From Calliopsis andreniformis (lineage: Eukaryota; Arthropoda; Insecta; Hymenoptera; Andrenidae): a DNA stretch of 64,000 bases. Where the stretch lies: contig NW_027480543.1 in the NCBI RefSeq assembly GCF_051401765.1, positions 1,364,001 to 1,428,000 on the forward strand, in the 5' to 3' direction. This document shows positions 12,695 to 26,100 of the stretch, piece by piece; position 1 is the stretch's first letter, and the number at the start of each line of letters is the position of its first letter. The position numbers and the translations under genes were made by a program. Below the pieces are notes generated by a model. That model worked only from the letters and a program-made list of their open reading frames with translations, did no database searches and was not told the DNA's origin.

Positions 12695-13560
12695 TTGCAG
12701 ATTGAGTATTGAGGATTGAAGATTGAGGATTGAGAATTGAGGATTGAAGATTAAGGATTGAGGATTGAGGATTGAGGATTGAAGAATGAGGATTGAGGAT
12801 TGAGGTTTGAGGATTGAGGATTGAGGATTGAAGATTGAGGATTGAGGATTGAGGAGTGAGGATTGAGGATTGAAGATTGAGTATTGAGGATTGAAGATTG
12901 AGGATAGATTATTGAGTACTGAGGATTGAGGATTGAGGATTGAGGATTGAAGATTGAGAATTGAAGATTGAGTATTGAGGACTGAAGGCTGACGATTGAG
13001 GATTGAAGATTGAGTATTGAGGATTGAGGATTCCGTATTGAGGATTGAGCATTGAAGATTGAGGATTGTTGATTGAGGATTGACGATTGAGGATTGAGTA
13101 TTGAGGATTGAAGATTGAGTATTGATGATTGAAGATTGAGGATTGAGGATTGAGGGTTGAGGATTGCAGATTGAGTATTGAGGATTGAAGATTGAGGATT
13201 GAGAATTGAGGATTGAAGATTAAGGATTGAGGATTGAGGATTGAGGATTGAAGAATGAGGATTGAGGATTGAGGTTTGAGGATTGAGGATTGAGGATTGA
13301 AGATTGAGGATTGAGGATTGAGGAGTGAGGATTGAGGATTGAAGATTGAGTATTGAGGATTGAAGATTGAGGATAGATTATTGAGTACTGAGGATTGAGG
13401 ATTGAGGATTGAGGATTGAAGATTGAGTATTGAGGATTGAGGATTCCGTATTGAGGATTGAGCATTGAAGATTGAGGATTGGGGATTGAGGATTGACGAT
13501 TGAGGATTGAGTATTGAGGATTGAAGATTGAGTATTGATGATTGAAGATTGAGGATTGAG
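12695..13560. repeat. Local tandem duplication, two copies about 413-469 bases apart
   Basis: The marker TTGCAG at 12695 recurs at 13164 (469 bases, 67 heptamers), and the rare marker TTCCG at 13031 recurs at 13444 (413 bases, 59 heptamers). The second copy therefore lacks 56 bases (eight heptamers) carried by the first. TTCCG also occurs at 21489, exactly 8,045 bases after 13444, which ties this duplication to the composite unit to the right. Outer edges are approximate. Confidence 0.75.
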
Positions 13561-13967
13561 GATTGAGGGTTGAGGATTGAGGACGAGGACTGACGGTTGA
13601 GCATTGAGGTTTGAGGGTTGAGGATTGACGATTGAGGACAGAGGCTTGAGGATTGAGGATTGAGTATTGAAGATTGAGGATTGATGACTGAGGATTGAGG
13701 ACTGAGGATTGAGGATTGAGGATTGATGATTGAAGATTGAGTATTGAGGATTGAATATTGAGGATTGAGGATTGAGGATTGAGGATGGAGAGTTGAGGAT
13801 TGAGGATTGAAGATTGAGTATTGAGGATTGAAGGTTGAGGATTGTGGATTGAGGATTGAGGATTGAGGATTGAATAATGAGGATTGGCGACTGAGTGTTG
13901 AGGGCTGAATGATGAGGATTGATGCTTGTGGATAGAGATCTGAAGATTGCAGATTGAGTATTGAGTA

Positions 13968-13995
13968 TTGAAAACTGTGAATTGATGATATTCTA
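13968..13995. repeat. Type C element, copy 1
   Basis: TTGAAAACTGT, GAAT, TGATGATATTCTA: alignable to A and B, but the stem is lost and GAATTC has become GAATTG. It is preceded by an unusual GATAGAGATCTGAAG run. The next A element is 817 bases on. Confidence 0.65.
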
Positions 13996-14784
13996 TGGAG
14001 GATTGAGGATTGACAACTAATTGTTGTGGACTGAGGGCTGAAGATTGAGGATTCAGGATTGAGGATTCAGGATTGAGGTTTGAGGACTGAGGATTGAGGA
14101 TTGAGAATTGTGGATTGAGGATTGAGGATTGAGGATTGAGGATTGAAGATTGAGGATTGGGTATTGAGGATTGAACATTGAGGATTGAGGATTGAACATT
14201 GTGGATTGAGGATTGAGAATTGAGGATTGGGGATTGAAGATTGAGTATTGAGGATTGAAGGTTGAGGATTGAGGATTGAGGATTCAGGATTGAGGATTGA
14301 AGATTGAGTATTGAGGATTGAGGATTGAGTATTGAGGATTGAGGATTGAAGATTGAATATTGATGATTGAAGATTGAGGATTGAGGATTGAGGGTTGTGG
14401 ATTGAGGACGGGGACTGAGGGTTGAATATTGATGTTTGAGGTCTGCGTATTGAGGGTTGAGGATTGAGAATTGAGGATTGAGGATTGAGGATTGGAGATC
14501 GAGGATTGGGTATTGATGATAGAAGAATGAGGATTGAGGATTGAGGATTGAGGATTGAGGATTGCAGATTGAGTATTGAGGATTGAAGATTGAGGATTGA
14601 GGATTGAGGACCGAGGATTGACGATTGAGGATTGAAGATTGAGGATTTATGACAGAGGATTGAGGATTGAGGATTGAGGATTGGGGATTGACGATTGAAG
14701 ACTGTGTATTGGGGATTGAATATTGAGGATTGAGGATTGAGGATTGAGAATGAGGGCTGAGAATTGAGGATTGAGGTTTGAGTA

Positions 14785-14812
14785 TAGAATCCTGAGAATT
14801 CAGGATATTCTA
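14785..14812. repeat. Type A hairpin element, copy 8
   Basis: Intact. The B element follows at 322 bases (46 heptamers), five heptamers more than in the long units. Confidence 0.84.
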
Positions 14813-15106
14813 TTGAGCATTGGGAATTTAGCATTGTTGGTTGAGTATTGAGGATTGAGGGTTGAGGATTGAGTATTGAAGATTGAGGATTGCTGATTGA
14901 GGAATGAGGATTGAGGATTGAGGACTGAGTATTGAGGATCGATGATTGAGTATTGAGGATTGAAGATTGATGATTGAGGATTGAGGATTGAGGATTGAGG
15001 GTTGAGGATGTAGGATTGAAGAGAGAGGACTGAGTGTTGAGGATTGAGTGTTGAGAATTGATGCTTGAGGTTTGAGATTTGATTATTGAATATTCTGGAT
15101 TGAGTA

Positions 15107-15134
15107 TTGAACCATCAGAATTCAGGATGTTGTA
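15107..15134. repeat. Type B element, copy 4
   Basis: The 3' end reads GATGTTGTA instead of GATGTTCTA, one base different from the B elements at 1078, 7708 and 11029. The copy at 23152 shares the change. Confidence 0.73.
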
Positions 15135-18100
15135 TTGAGTATTGAGAACTGAGGATTGATGGTTGAGTATTAAGGATTGATGGTTGAGGGTTGAGTGTTG
15201 AAGATTGAGGATTGATGATTGAAGATTGAGGATTGGGGTTGAGGATTCAGGAATGAGTATTGAAGATTGAGGATTGATGATTGAGGATTGAGGATTGAGG
15301 ATTGGGTATTGAGGATTGAGCATTGAGGTTTGAGGACTGAGGGCTGAGGATTGAGTATTGAGGATTGAGGATTGTGGATGAAGGCTGAGGGTTGAGGATT
15401 GAGGTTTGAGGACTGAGGGCTGAGGATTGAGGTTTGAGAATTGAGGATTGAGGATTGAGGGTTGAAGATTGAGGATTGGGTATTGAGGATTGAAGAATGA
15501 GGATTGAGGATTGAGGGTTGAGGATTGAGGATTGAGGATTGAAGATTGAGGATTGGGTATTGAGTATTGAAGAATGAGTATTGAGGATTGAGGATTGAGG
15601 ATTGAGGATTGAAGATTGATTATTGAGGATTGAAGATTGAGGATTGAGGATTGAGGATTGAGGATTGAGGATTGAAGATTGAGTATTGAGGATTGAAGAT
15701 TGAGGATTGACGATTGAGGATTGAGTATTGAGGATTGATGATTGAGTATTGATGATTGAAGATTGAGGATGAGGATTGAGGGTTGAGGATTGAGGACGAG
15801 GACTGACGGTTGAGGATTGAGGTTTGAGGATTGAGATTTGTGGATTGATGACGAGGACTGAAGGTTGAATATTGATGTTTGAGGCCTGAGGATTGAGGAT
15901 TGAGGATTGAGAATTGATGATTGAGGACTGAGGGTTGATGATTGAGGATTGGGTATTGAGGATTGAAGAATGAGGATTGAGCATTGAGGTTTGAGGATTG
16001 AGGATTGCAGATTGAGTATTGAGGATTGAAGATTGAGGATTGAGAATTGAGGATTGAAGATTAAGGATTGAGGATTGAGGATTGGGGATTGAAGAATGAG
16101 GATTGAGGATTGAGGTTTGAGGATTGAGGATTGCAGATTGAGTATTGAGGATTGAAGGTTGAGGATTGAGAATTGAGGATTGAAGATTGAGGATTGAGGA
16201 TTGAGTATTGAGGATTGAGGATTGAAGGTTGAGTATTGAGGATTGAAGATTGAGGATTGAGGATTGAGTACTGAGGATTGAGGATTGAGGATTGAGGATT
16301 GAAGATTGAGAATGGAAGATTGAGAATTGAGGACTCAAGATTGACGATTGAGGATTGAAGATTGAGGATTGAGGATTGAGGATTGAGGGTTGAGGATTGA
16401 GCATTGAAGATTGAGGATTGGGGATTGAGGATTGACGATTGAGGATTGAGTATTGAGGATTGAAGATTGAGAATTGATGATTGAAGATTGAGGATGATGA
16501 TTGAGGTTTGAGGTCTGAGGACGAGGACTGACGGTAGAGGATTGAGGTTTGAGGATTGAGGTTTGTGGGTTGAGGACGAGGACTGAAGGTTGAATATTGA
16601 TGTTTGAGGCCTGAGGATTGAGGATTGAGGATTGAGAATTGATGATTGAGGACTGAGGGTTGAAGATTGAGGATTGGGTACTGAGGATTGAAGAATGACG
16701 ATTGAGGATTGAGGATTGAGGATTGAGGATTGAAGATTGAGTATTGAGGATTGAAGATTGAGTATTGACGGTTGAGAATTGAGGCCTCAGGATTGAAGAT
16801 TGAGTATTGAGGATTGAAGGTTGAGGATTGAGTATTGATGATTGAGGATTGAGGTTTGAAGATTGAGGATTGAGGATTGAGGATTGAGGGTTGAGGATTG
16901 AAGATTGAGTATTGAGGATTGAAGATTCAGGATTGAGGATTGAGTACTGAGGATTGAGGATTGAGGATTGAGGATTGAAGATTGAGAATTGAAGATTGAG
17001 TATTGAGGACTGAAGATTGACGATTGAGGATTGAAGATTGAGGATTGAGGATTGAGGATTGTGGATTGAGGATTGAGCATTGAAGATTGAGGATTGGGGA
17101 TTGAGGATTGACGATTGAGGATTGTGTATTGAGGATCGAAGATTGAGTATTGATGATTGAAGATTGAGGATTGAGGATTGAGGGTTGAGGATTGAGGACG
17201 AGGACTGACGGTTGAGGATTGCGGTTTGAGGATTGAGGGTTGTGGATTGAGGACGAGGACTGAAGGTTGAATATTGATGTTCGAGGCCTGAGGATTGAGG
17301 ATTGGGGATTGAGAATTGATGATTGAGGACTGAGGGTTGAAGATTGAGGATTGGGTATTGAGGATTGAAGAATGACGATTGAGGTTTGAGGATTGGGTAT
17401 TGAGGATTGAAGAATGAGGATTGAGGACTGAGGTTTGAGGATTGAGGATTGCAGATTGAGTATTGAGGATTGAAGATTGAGGATTGAGAATTGAGGATTG
17501 AAGATTAAGGATTGAGGATTGAGGATTGAGGATTGAAGAATGAGGATTGAGGATTGAGGTTTGAGGATTGAGGATTGCAGATTGAGTATTGAGGATTGAA
17601 GGTTGAGGATTGAGAATTGAGGATTGAAGATTGAGGATTGAGGATTGAGGATTGAGGATTGAGGATTGAAGATTGAGTATTGAGGATTGAAGATTGAGGA
17701 TTGAGGATTGAGTACTGAGGATTGAGGATTGAGGATTGAGGATTGAAGATTGAGAATGGAAGATTGAGAATTGAGGACTGAAGATTGACGATTGAGGATT
17801 GAAGATTGAGGATTGAGGATTGAGGATTGAGGATTGAGGATTGAGCATTGAAGATTGAGGATTGGGGATTGAGGATTGACGATTGAGGATTGAGTATTGA
17901 GGATTGAAGATTGAGTATTGATGATTGAAGATTGAGGATGATGATTGAGGGTTGAGGTCTGAGGGCGAGGACTGACGGTAGAGGATTGAGGTTTGAGGAT
18001 TGAGGTTTGTGGGTTGAGGACGAGGACTGAAGGTTGAATATTGATGTTTGAGGCCTGAGGATTGAGGATTGAGGATTGAGAATTGATGATTGAGGACTGA

Positions 18101-20014
18101 GGGTTGAAGATTGAGGATTGGGTACTGAGGATTGAAGAATGACGATTGAGGATTGAGGATTGAGTATTGAGGATTGAAGATTGAGTATTGAGGATTGAAG
18201 ATTGAGTATTGACGGTCGAGAATTGAGGCCTCGGGATTGAAGATTGAGTATTGAGGATTGAAGGTTGAGGATTGAGTATTGATGATTGAGGATTGAGGTT
18301 TGAAGATTGAGGATTGAGGATTGAGGATTGAGGATTGAGGATTGAAGATTGAGTATTGAGGATTGAAGATTGAGAATTGAGGATTGAGTTCTGAGGATTG
18401 AGGATTGAGGATTGAGGATTGAAGATTGAGAATTGAAGATTGAGTATTGAGGACTGAAGATTGACGATTGAGGATTGAAGATTGAGGATTGAGGATTGAG
18501 GATTGTGGATTGAGGATTGAGCATTGAAGATTGAGGATTGGGGATTGAGGATTGACGATTGAGGATTGTGTATTGAGGATTGAAGATTGAGGATTGAGGA
18601 TTGAGGGTTGAGGATTGAGGACGAGGACTGACGGTTGAGGATTGAGGTTTGAGGATTGAGGGTTGTGGATTGAGGACGAGGACTGAAGGTTGAATATTGA
18701 TGTTTGAGGCCTGAGGATTGAGGATTGGGGATTGAGAATTGATGATTGAGGACTGAGGGTTGAAGGTTGAGGATTGGGTATTGAGGATTGAAGAATGACG
18801 ATTGAGGTTTGAGGATTGAGGATTCAGGATTGAAGATTGAGTATTGAGGATTGAAGATTGAGTATTGAGGATTGAGAATTGAGGATTCAGGATTGAAGAT
18901 TGAGTATTGAGGATTGAAGGTTGAGGATTGAGTATTGAGGATTGAGGATTGAGGTTTGAAGATTGAGGATTGAGGATTGAGGATTGAGGATTGAGGATTG
19001 AGGATTGAGGATTGAAGATTGAATATTGATGATTGAATATTGAGGACTGAGGATTGAGGGTTGTGGATTGAGGACGAGGACTGAGGGTTGAATATTGATA
19101 TTTGAGGTCTGAGGATTAAGGATTGAGGATTGAGAATTGAGGATTGAGGATTGAGGATTGAAGATTGAGGATTGGGTATTGATGGTTGAAGAATGAGGAT
19201 TGAGGATTGAGGTTTGAGGATTGAAGATTGCAGATTGAGTATTGAGGATTGAAGATTGAGTATTGAGGATTGAGGGTTGAAGATTGAGGATTGAGGATTG
19301 AGGATTGAGCATTGAAGATTGAGGATTGGGGATTGAGGATTGACGATTGAGGATTGAGTATTGAGGATTGAAGATTGAGTATTGATGATTGAAGATTGAG
19401 GATTGAGGATTGAGTGTTGAGGATTGAGGACGAGGACCGACGGTTGAGGATTGAGGTTTGAGGATTGAGGGTTGTAGATTGAGGACGAGGACTGAGGGTT
19501 GAATATTGATGTTTGAGGCCTGAGGATTGAGGATTGAGGATTGAGAATTGATGATTGAGGACTGAGGGTTGAAGATTGAGGATTGGGTATTGAGGTTTGA
19601 AGAATGAGTATTGAGGATTGAGGATTAAGGATTGAGGATTGCAGATTGAGTATTGAGGATTGAAGATTGAGGATTCAGGACTGAGGATTGGGGATTGAGG
19701 AACTAGGATTGGAGATTGATTTTTGGGGATTGATGATTGAGGATTGAGGATTGAGGATTGAGAATTGATAATTGAGAATGAGGACTGAGGGTTGAGGATT
19801 GAGGTTTGAGGAACGAGGATTGAGGATTGAGGATTGAGGACTGAGGATTGACGATTGAGTATTGAAGATTGAGGATTTATGACTGAGGATTGAGGATTGA
19901 GGATTGAGGATTGAGGATTGAGGATTGAAGACTGAGTATAGGGGATTGAATATTGAGGATTGAGGATTGAGGATTGAGAATGAGGGCTGAGGGTTGAGGA
20001 TTGAGGTTTGAGTA

Positions 20015-20042
20015 TAGAATCCTGAGAATTCAGGATATTCTA
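20015..20042. repeat. Type A hairpin element, copy 9
   Basis: Intact. B follows at 287 bases, the long-unit spacing, as expected for this class-1-like segment. Confidence 0.85.
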
Positions 20043-20301
20043 TTGAGCATTGGGAATTTAGGATTGTTGGTTGAGTATTGAGGATTGAGGATTGAGTATT
20101 AAGGATTGAAAATTGAGTATTGAGGATTGAAGATTGATGATTGAGGATTGAGTATTAAGGATTGAGTATTGAGGATTGACGCTTGAGGATTGATTGTTGA
20201 GGATGTAGGATTGAAGAGAGAGGACTGAGTGTTGAGGATTGGGTGTTGAGTATTGATGCTTGAGGTTTGAGATCTGATTATTGAATATTCTGTATTGAGT
20301 A

Positions 20302-20329
20302 TTGAACCATCAGAATTCAGGATGTTCTA
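20302..20329. repeat. Type B element, copy 5
   Basis: Element unchanged; the lead-in has TCTGTATT for TCTGGATT, shared with the copy at 27476. Confidence 0.75.
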
Positions 20330-22012
20330 TTGAGAATTGAGAATTGAGGATTGATGGTTGAGTATTGAGGATTGATGGTTGAGGGTTGAGTGTTGAATAT
20401 TGAGGATTTAGGATTGAGGATTGAGGATTGATGATTGAGGATTGAAGATTGATTATTGATGATTGAAGATTGAGGATTGAGGTTTGAGTGTTGAGGATTG
20501 AGGACGAGGACTGAAGGTTGAGGATTGAGGTTTGAGGATTGAGAATTGAGGATTGAGGACTGAGGATTGAGGATCGAGGATTGAGCATTGAGGATTGAAG
20601 ATTGAGGACTGGCGATTGATGATTGAAGATTGCGGATTAAGGATTGAGGATCGGGGATTGAGGATGTAGGATTGGAGATTGATTATTGATGATTGAATAT
20701 TGAGGATTGAGGATTGAGGATTGAGGATTGAGAATTGAGAATTGAGGATGAAGACTGAGGGTTGAGGATTGAGGTTTGAGGAACGAGGTTTGAGGATTGA
20801 GGTGTAAGGATTGACGATTGAGTATTGAAGATTGAGGATTGATGACTGAGTATTGACGACTAAGGATTGAGGATTGAGGATTGATGATTGAAGATTGAGT
20901 ATTCAGGATTGAATATTGAGGGATGAGGATTGAGGATTGAGGATTGAGGATTGAGGATTGAGGATTCAAGATTGAGTATTGAGCATTGAAGGTTGAGGAT
21001 TGTGGATTGAGGATTGAGGATTGAGGATTGAATATTGAAGATTGAGTATTGATGCCTGAGGATTGAAGATTGAGGATTGAGTATTGAGAATTGGGGATTG
21101 ATGGTTGAGTATTGAGGATTGAGGATTGAGGATTGAGAATTGAGGGTTGAAGATTGAGGACGAGGACAGACGGTTGAGGATTGAGGTTTGAGGGTTGAGG
21201 ATTGAGGATTGAGGACTGAGGATTGAGGATTGAGGATTGAAGAATGAGGATTGAGGATTGAGGTTTGAGGATTGAGGATTGAGGATTGAAGATTGAGGAT
21301 TGAGGATTGAGGAGTGAGGATTGAGGATTGAAGATTGAGTATTGAGGATTGAAGATTGAGGATAGATTATTGAGTACTGAGGATTGAGGATTGAGGATTG
21401 AGGATTGAAGATTGAGAATTGAAGATTGAGTATTGAGGACTGAAGGCTGACGATTGAGGATTGAAGATTGAGTATTGAGGATTGAGGATTCCGTATTGAG
21501 GATTGAGCATTGAAGATTGAGGATTGGGGATTGAGGATTGACGATTGAGGATTGAGTATTGAGGATTGAAGATTGAGTATTGATGATTGAAGATTGAGGA
21601 TTGAGGATTGAGGGTTGAGGATTGAGGACGAGGACTGACGGTTGAGCATTGAGGTTTGAGGGTTGAGGATTGACGATTGAGGACTGAGGCTTCAGGATTG
21701 AGGATTGAGTATTGAAGATTGAGGATTGATGACTGAGGATTGAGGACTGAGGATTGAGGATTGAGGATTGATGATTGAAGATTGAGTATTGAGGATTGAA
21801 TATTGAGGATTGAGGATTGAGGATTGAGGATTGAGAGTTGAGGATTGAGGATTGAAGATTGAGTATTGAGGATTGAAGGTTGAGGATTGTGGATTGAGGA
21901 TTGAGGATTGAGGATTGAATAATGAGGATTGGCGACTGAGTGTTGAGGGCTGAGTGATGAGGATTGATGCTTGTGGATAGAGATCTGAAGATTGCAGATT
22001 GAGTATTGAGTA

Positions 22013-22040
22013 TTGAAAACTGTGAATTGATGATATTCTA
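22013..22040. repeat. Type C element, copy 2
   Basis: Exactly 8,045 bases after 13968, with A again 817 bases on. Confidence 0.65.
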
Positions 22041-22829
22041 TGGAGGATTGAGGATTGACAACTAATTGTTGTGGACTGAGGGCTGAAGATTGAGGATTCA
22101 GGATTGAGGATTCAGGATTGAGGTTTGAGGACTGAGGATTGAGGATTGAGAATTGTGGATTGAGGATTGAGGATTGAGGATTGAGGATTGAAGATTGAGG
22201 ATTGGGTATTGAGGATTGAACATTGAGGATTGAGGATTGAACATTGAGGATTGAGGATTGAGAATTGAGGATTGGGGATTGAAGATTGAGTATTGAGGAT
22301 TGAAGGTTGAGGATTGAGGATTGAGGATTCAGGATTGAGGATTGAAGATTGAGTATTGAGGATTGAGGATTGAGTATTGAGGATTGAGGATTGAAGATTG
22401 AATATTGATGATTGAATATTGAGGATTGAGGATTGAGGGTTGTGGATTGAGGACGGGGACTGAGGGTTGAATATTGATGTTTGAGGTCTGCGTATTGAGG
22501 GTTGTGGATTGAGAATTGAGGATTGAGGATTGAGGATTGGAGATCGAGGATTGGGTATTGATGATAGAAGAATGAGGATTGAGGATTGAGGATTGAGGAT
22601 TGAGGATTGCAGATTGAGTATTGAGGATTGAAGATTGAGGATTGAGGATTGAGGACCGAGGATTGACGATTGAGGATTGAAGATTGAGGATTTATGACAA
22701 AGGATTGAGGATTGAGGATTGAGGATTGGGGATTGACGATTGAAGACTGTGTATTGGGGATTGAATATTGAGGATTGAGGATTGAGGATTGAGAATGAGG
22801 GCTGAGAATTGAGGATTGAGGTTTGAGTA

Positions 22830-22857
22830 TAGAATCCTGAGAATTCAGGATATTCTA
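22830..22857. repeat. Type A hairpin element, copy 10
   Basis: Intact. 8,045 bases after 14785; B at 322 bases. Confidence 0.84.
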
Positions 22858-23151
22858 TTGAGCATTGGGAATTTAGCATTGTTGGTTGAGTATTGAGGAT
22901 TGAGGGTTGAGGATTGAGTATTGAAGATTGAGGATTGCTGATTGAGGAATGAGGATTGAGGATTGAGGACTGAGTATTGAGGATCGATGATTGAGTATTG
23001 AGGATTGAAGATTGATGATTGAGGATTGAGGATTGAGGATTGAGGGTTGAGGATGTAGGATTGAAGAGAGAGGACTGAGTGTTGAGGATTGAGTGTTGAG
23101 AATTGATGCTTGAGGTTTGAGATTTGATTATTGAATATTCTGGATTGAGTA

Positions 23152-23179
23152 TTGAACCATCAGAATTCAGGATGTTGTA
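23152..23179. repeat. Type B element, copy 6
   Basis: Shares GATGTTGTA with the copy at 15107, which confirms the composite-unit duplication. Confidence 0.74.
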
Positions 23180-26100
23180 TTGAGTATTGAGAACTGAGGA
23201 TTGATGGTTGAGTATTGAGGATTGATGGTTGAGGGTTGAGTGTTGAAGATTGAGGATTGATGACTGAAGATTGAGGATTGGGGTTGAGGATTCAGGAATG
23301 AGTATTGAAGATTGAGGATTGATGATTGAGGATTGAGGATTGAGGATTGGGTATTGAGGATTGAGCATTGAGGTTTGAGGACTGAGGGCTGAGGATTGAG
23401 TATTGAGGATTGACGATTGAGGATTGAGTATTGAGGATTGATGATTGAGTATTGATGATTGAAGATTGAGGATGAGGATTGAGGGTTGAGGATTGAGGAC
23501 GAGGACTGACGGTTGAGGATTGAGGTTTGATGATTGAGATTTGTGGATTGATGACGAGGACTGAAGGTTGAATATTGATGTTTGAGGCCTGAGGATTGAG
23601 GATTGAGGATTGAGAATTGATGATTGAGGACTGAGGGTTGATGATTGAGGATTGGGTATTGAGGATTGAAGAATGAGGATTGAGGATTGAGGTTTGAGGA
23701 TTGAGGATTGCAGATTGAGTATTGAGGATTGAAGATTGAGGATTGAGAATTGAGGATTGAAGATTAAGGATTGAGGATTGAGGATTGGGGATTGAATAAT
23801 GAGGATTGAGGATTGAGGTTTGAGAATTGAGGATTGCAGATTGAGTATTGAGGATTGAAGGTTGAGGATTGAGAATTGAGGATTGAAGATTGAGGATTGA
23901 GGATTGAGTATTGAGGATTGAGGATTGAAGATTGAGTATTGAGGATTGAAGATTGAGGATTGAGGATTGAGTACTGAGGATTGAGGATTGAGGATTGAGG
24001 ATTGAAGATTAAGAATGGAAGATTGAGAATTGAGGACTCAAGATTGAGGATTGAGGATTGAGGATTGAGGGTTGAGGATTGAAGATTGAGTATTGAGTAT
24101 TGAAGATTGAGGATTGAGGATTGAGTACTGAGGATTGAGGATTGAGGATTGAAGATTGAGAATTGAAGATTGAGTATAGAGGACTGAAGATTGACGATTG
24201 AGGATTGAAGATTGAGGATTGAGGATTGAGGATTGTGGATTGAGGATTGAGCATTGAAGATTGAGGATTGGGGATTGAGGATTGACGATTGAGGATTGTG
24301 TATTGAGGATCGAAGATTGAGTATTGATGATTGAAGATTGAGGATTGAGGATTGAGGGTTGAGGATTGAGGACGAGGACTGACGGTTGAGGATTGAGGTT
24401 TGAGGATTGAGGGTTGTGGATTGAGGACGAGGACTGAAGGTTGAATATTGATGTTCGAGGCCTGAGGATTGAGGATTGGGGATTGAGAATTGATGATTGA
24501 GGACTGAGGGTTGAAGATTGAGGATTGGGTATTGAGGATTGAAGAATGACGATTGAGGTTTGAGGATTGGGTATTGAGGATTGAAGAATGAGGATTGAGG
24601 ACTGAGGTTTGAGGATTGAGGATTGCAGATTGAGTATTGAGGATTGAAGATTGAGGATTGAGAATTGAGGATTGAAGATTAAGGATTGAGGATTGAGGAT
24701 TGAGGATTGAAGAATGAGGATTGAGGATTGAGGTTTGAGGATTGAGGATTGCAGATTGAGTATTGAGGATTGAAGGTTGAGGATTGAGAATTGAGGATTG
24801 AAGATTGAGGATTGAGGATTGAGGATTGAGGATTGAGGATTGAAGATTGAGTATTGAGGATTGAAGATTGAGGATTGAGGATTGAGTACTGAGGATTGAG
24901 GATTGAGGATTGAGGATTGAAGATTGAGAATGGAAGATTGAGAATTGAGGACTGAAGATTGACGATTGAGGATTGAAGATTGAGGATTGAGGATTGAGGA
25001 TTGAGGATTGAGGATTGAGCATTGAAGATTGAGGATTGGGGATTGAGGATTGACGATTGAGGATTGAGTATTGAGGATTGAAGATTGAGTATTGATGATT
25101 GAAGATTGAGGATGATGATTGAGGGTTGAGGTCTGAGGGCGAGGACTGACGGTAGAGGATTGAGGTTTGAGGATTGAGGTTTGTGGGTTGAGGACGAGGA
25201 CTGAAGGTTGAATATTGATGTTTGAGGCCTGAGGATTGAGGATTGAGGATTGAGAATTTATGATTGAGGACTGAGGGTTGAAGATTGAGGATTGGGTACT
25301 GAGGATTGAAGAATGACGATTGAGGATTGAGGATTGAGTATTGAGGATTGAAGATTGAGTATTGAGGATTGAAGATTGAGTATTGACGGTCGAGAATTGA
25401 GGCCTCGGGATTGAAGATTGAGTATTGAGGATTGAAGGTTGAGGATTGAGTATTGATGATTGAGGATTGAGGTTTGAAGATTGAGGATTGAGGATTGAGG
25501 ATTGAGGATTGAGGATTGAAGATTGAGTATTGAGGATTGAAGATTGAGGATTGAGGATTGAGTACTGAGGATTGAGGATTGAGGATTGAGGATTGAAGAT
25601 TGAGAATTGAAGATTGAGTATTGAGGACTGAAGATTGACGATTGAGGATTGAAGATTGAGGATTGAGGATTGAGGATTGTGGATTGAGGATTGAGCATTG
25701 AAGATTGAGGATTGGGGATTGAGGATTGACGATTGAGGATTGTGTATTGAGGATTGAAGATTGAGGATTGAGGATTGAGGGTTGAGGATTGAGGACGAGG
25801 ACTGACGGTTGAGGATTGAGGTTTGAGGATTGAGGGTTGTGGATTGAGGACGAGGACTGAAGGTTGAATATTGATGTTTGAGTCCTGAGGATTGAGGATT
25901 GGGGATTGAGAATTGATGATTGAGGACTGAGGGTTGAAGGTTGAGGATTGGGTATTGAGGATTGAAGAATGACGATTGAGGTTTGAGGATTGAGGATTCA
26001 GGATTGAAGATTGAGTACTGAGGATTGAAGATTGAGTATTGAGGATTGAGAATTGAGGATTCAGGATTGAAGATTGAGTATTGAGGATTGAAGGTTGAGG

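Larger units (their letters stand above)
9952..13015. repeat. Higher-order unit V (about 3.06 kb), long class, right end replaced
   Basis: Follows unit IV at an offset of 3,321 bases through its A (10742), B (11029) and second A (12402) elements and on to the 'GACTGAAGGCTGACG' marker near 12,980. It then departs at about 13,015, where a GGATTCCGTATTG variant appears that units I and IV lack. Small differences from IV include a GTTTTGG in place of TTTTTGG near 12,065 and a shortened run near 12,260. The right boundary is approximate. Confidence 0.75.
14067..15323 (-). other. Repeat-derived open frame (418 codons), copy 1
   Basis: One of the few long frames kept at full length in two copies (see 22,112-23,368). 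It reads through a type A and a type B element. Preservation follows from the recent 8,045-base duplication rather than from demonstrable selection. No domain or signal is visible. Confidence 0.75.
13220..21208. repeat. Composite higher-order unit, copy 1 (about 8.0 kb)
   Basis: Contains the first type C element (13968), then A (14785) and B (15107), a long stretch of plain variants (15.3-19.3 kb), and a class-1-like segment with A (20015) and B (20302). That last part matches unit V at an offset of 9,273 bases (20,310-20,969 versus 11,037-11,696). Elements C, A and B recur in copy 2 at a constant offset of 8,045. The composite looks like a new block inserted next to a piece of the older long unit, the pair then duplicated. 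Boundaries are approximate. Confidence 0.75.
22112..23368 (-). other. Repeat-derived open frame (418 codons), copy 2
   Basis: Differs from copy 1 by few residues (for example an L-to-S near residue 55 and L-to-I near residue 331). Comparing silent and replacement changes between the two would test for selection, but there are too few to judge by eye. Confidence 0.75.
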
